Under the pieces are notes generated by a model, which was given only the letters and a program-made list of their open reading frames with translations, searched no databases and had not been told where the DNA came from. Shown one piece after another: positions 14,203 to 14,218 of a DNA stretch of 14,218 nt. The position numbers and the translations under genes were made by a program. The first letter of the stretch is position 1. Each line of letters begins with the position of its first letter. The stretch is from an uncultured Clostridia bacterium (GTDB lineage: Bacteria; Bacillota; Clostridia; Lachnospirales; Lachnospiraceae). The stretch is from contig CAMUFS010000039.1 of NCBI GenBank assembly GCA_947088195.1, positions 1-14,218 of the forward strand. Reading direction: 5' to 3'.

Positions 14203-14218
14203 ATAAGGAATAGAATCC

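Overview
This window looks like chromosomal core sequence from an anaerobic, endospore-forming member of the Clostridia, most probably the family Lachnospiraceae. The reasons are a complete spo0A, an engulfment gene set (gpr, spoIIP, spoIID, a spoIIQ-like gene), AT-rich intergenic DNA with consensus sigma-A promoters, strong GGAGG-type ribosome binding sites, and the general look of the proteins. The family placement is inference from protein character, not from a database search. I see no insertion sequence, prophage, CRISPR array, tRNA or rRNA.

Layout. (1) 1-640: a small hypothetical protein gene ending at a strong hairpin terminator. (2) 690-1190: rpsT (ribosomal protein S20) on the minus strand with a TTG start, a consensus promoter and an 80-nt leader, divergent from gpr. 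The order rpsT / gpr / spoIIP is also found in Bacillus subtilis. (3) 1190-5268: a plus-strand sporulation block of gpr (spore protease), spoIIP, spoIID and a spoIIQ-like LytM-domain gene. These act in cell-wall remodelling during engulfment and in degrading SASPs at germination. (4) 5283-8649: a minus-strand block transcribed as tyrA, aroA, folD (aromatic amino acid and one-carbon metabolism). It converges on spoIIQ at a shared terminator. (5) 8850-10967: an EF-G paralogue with unusual GTPase motifs and its own terminator. (6) 11116-11745: an orphan small serine recombinase. (7) 11862-12656: spo0A, the master regulator of sporulation, behind a sigma-A promoter with Spo0A-box-like sites. (8) 12763-14202: glgA (glycogen synthase) with its own promoter.

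How it fits together. Spo0A starts sporulation. SpoIIP, SpoIID and SpoIIQ then carry out engulfment, and Gpr works in the forespore and germinating spore. The most interesting signals are regulatory or are deviations in catalytic motifs. Spo0A-box-like TGTC repeats at exact multiples of 10 bp lie both upstream of spo0A and, unexpectedly, between aroA and folD. A sigma-F-like promoter lies in front of the spoIIQ-like gene. SpoIID lacks the Glu of the usual EMP motif, and the LytM domain of the SpoIIQ-like protein lacks most of its zinc ligands. I found no clearly new multi-gene system.
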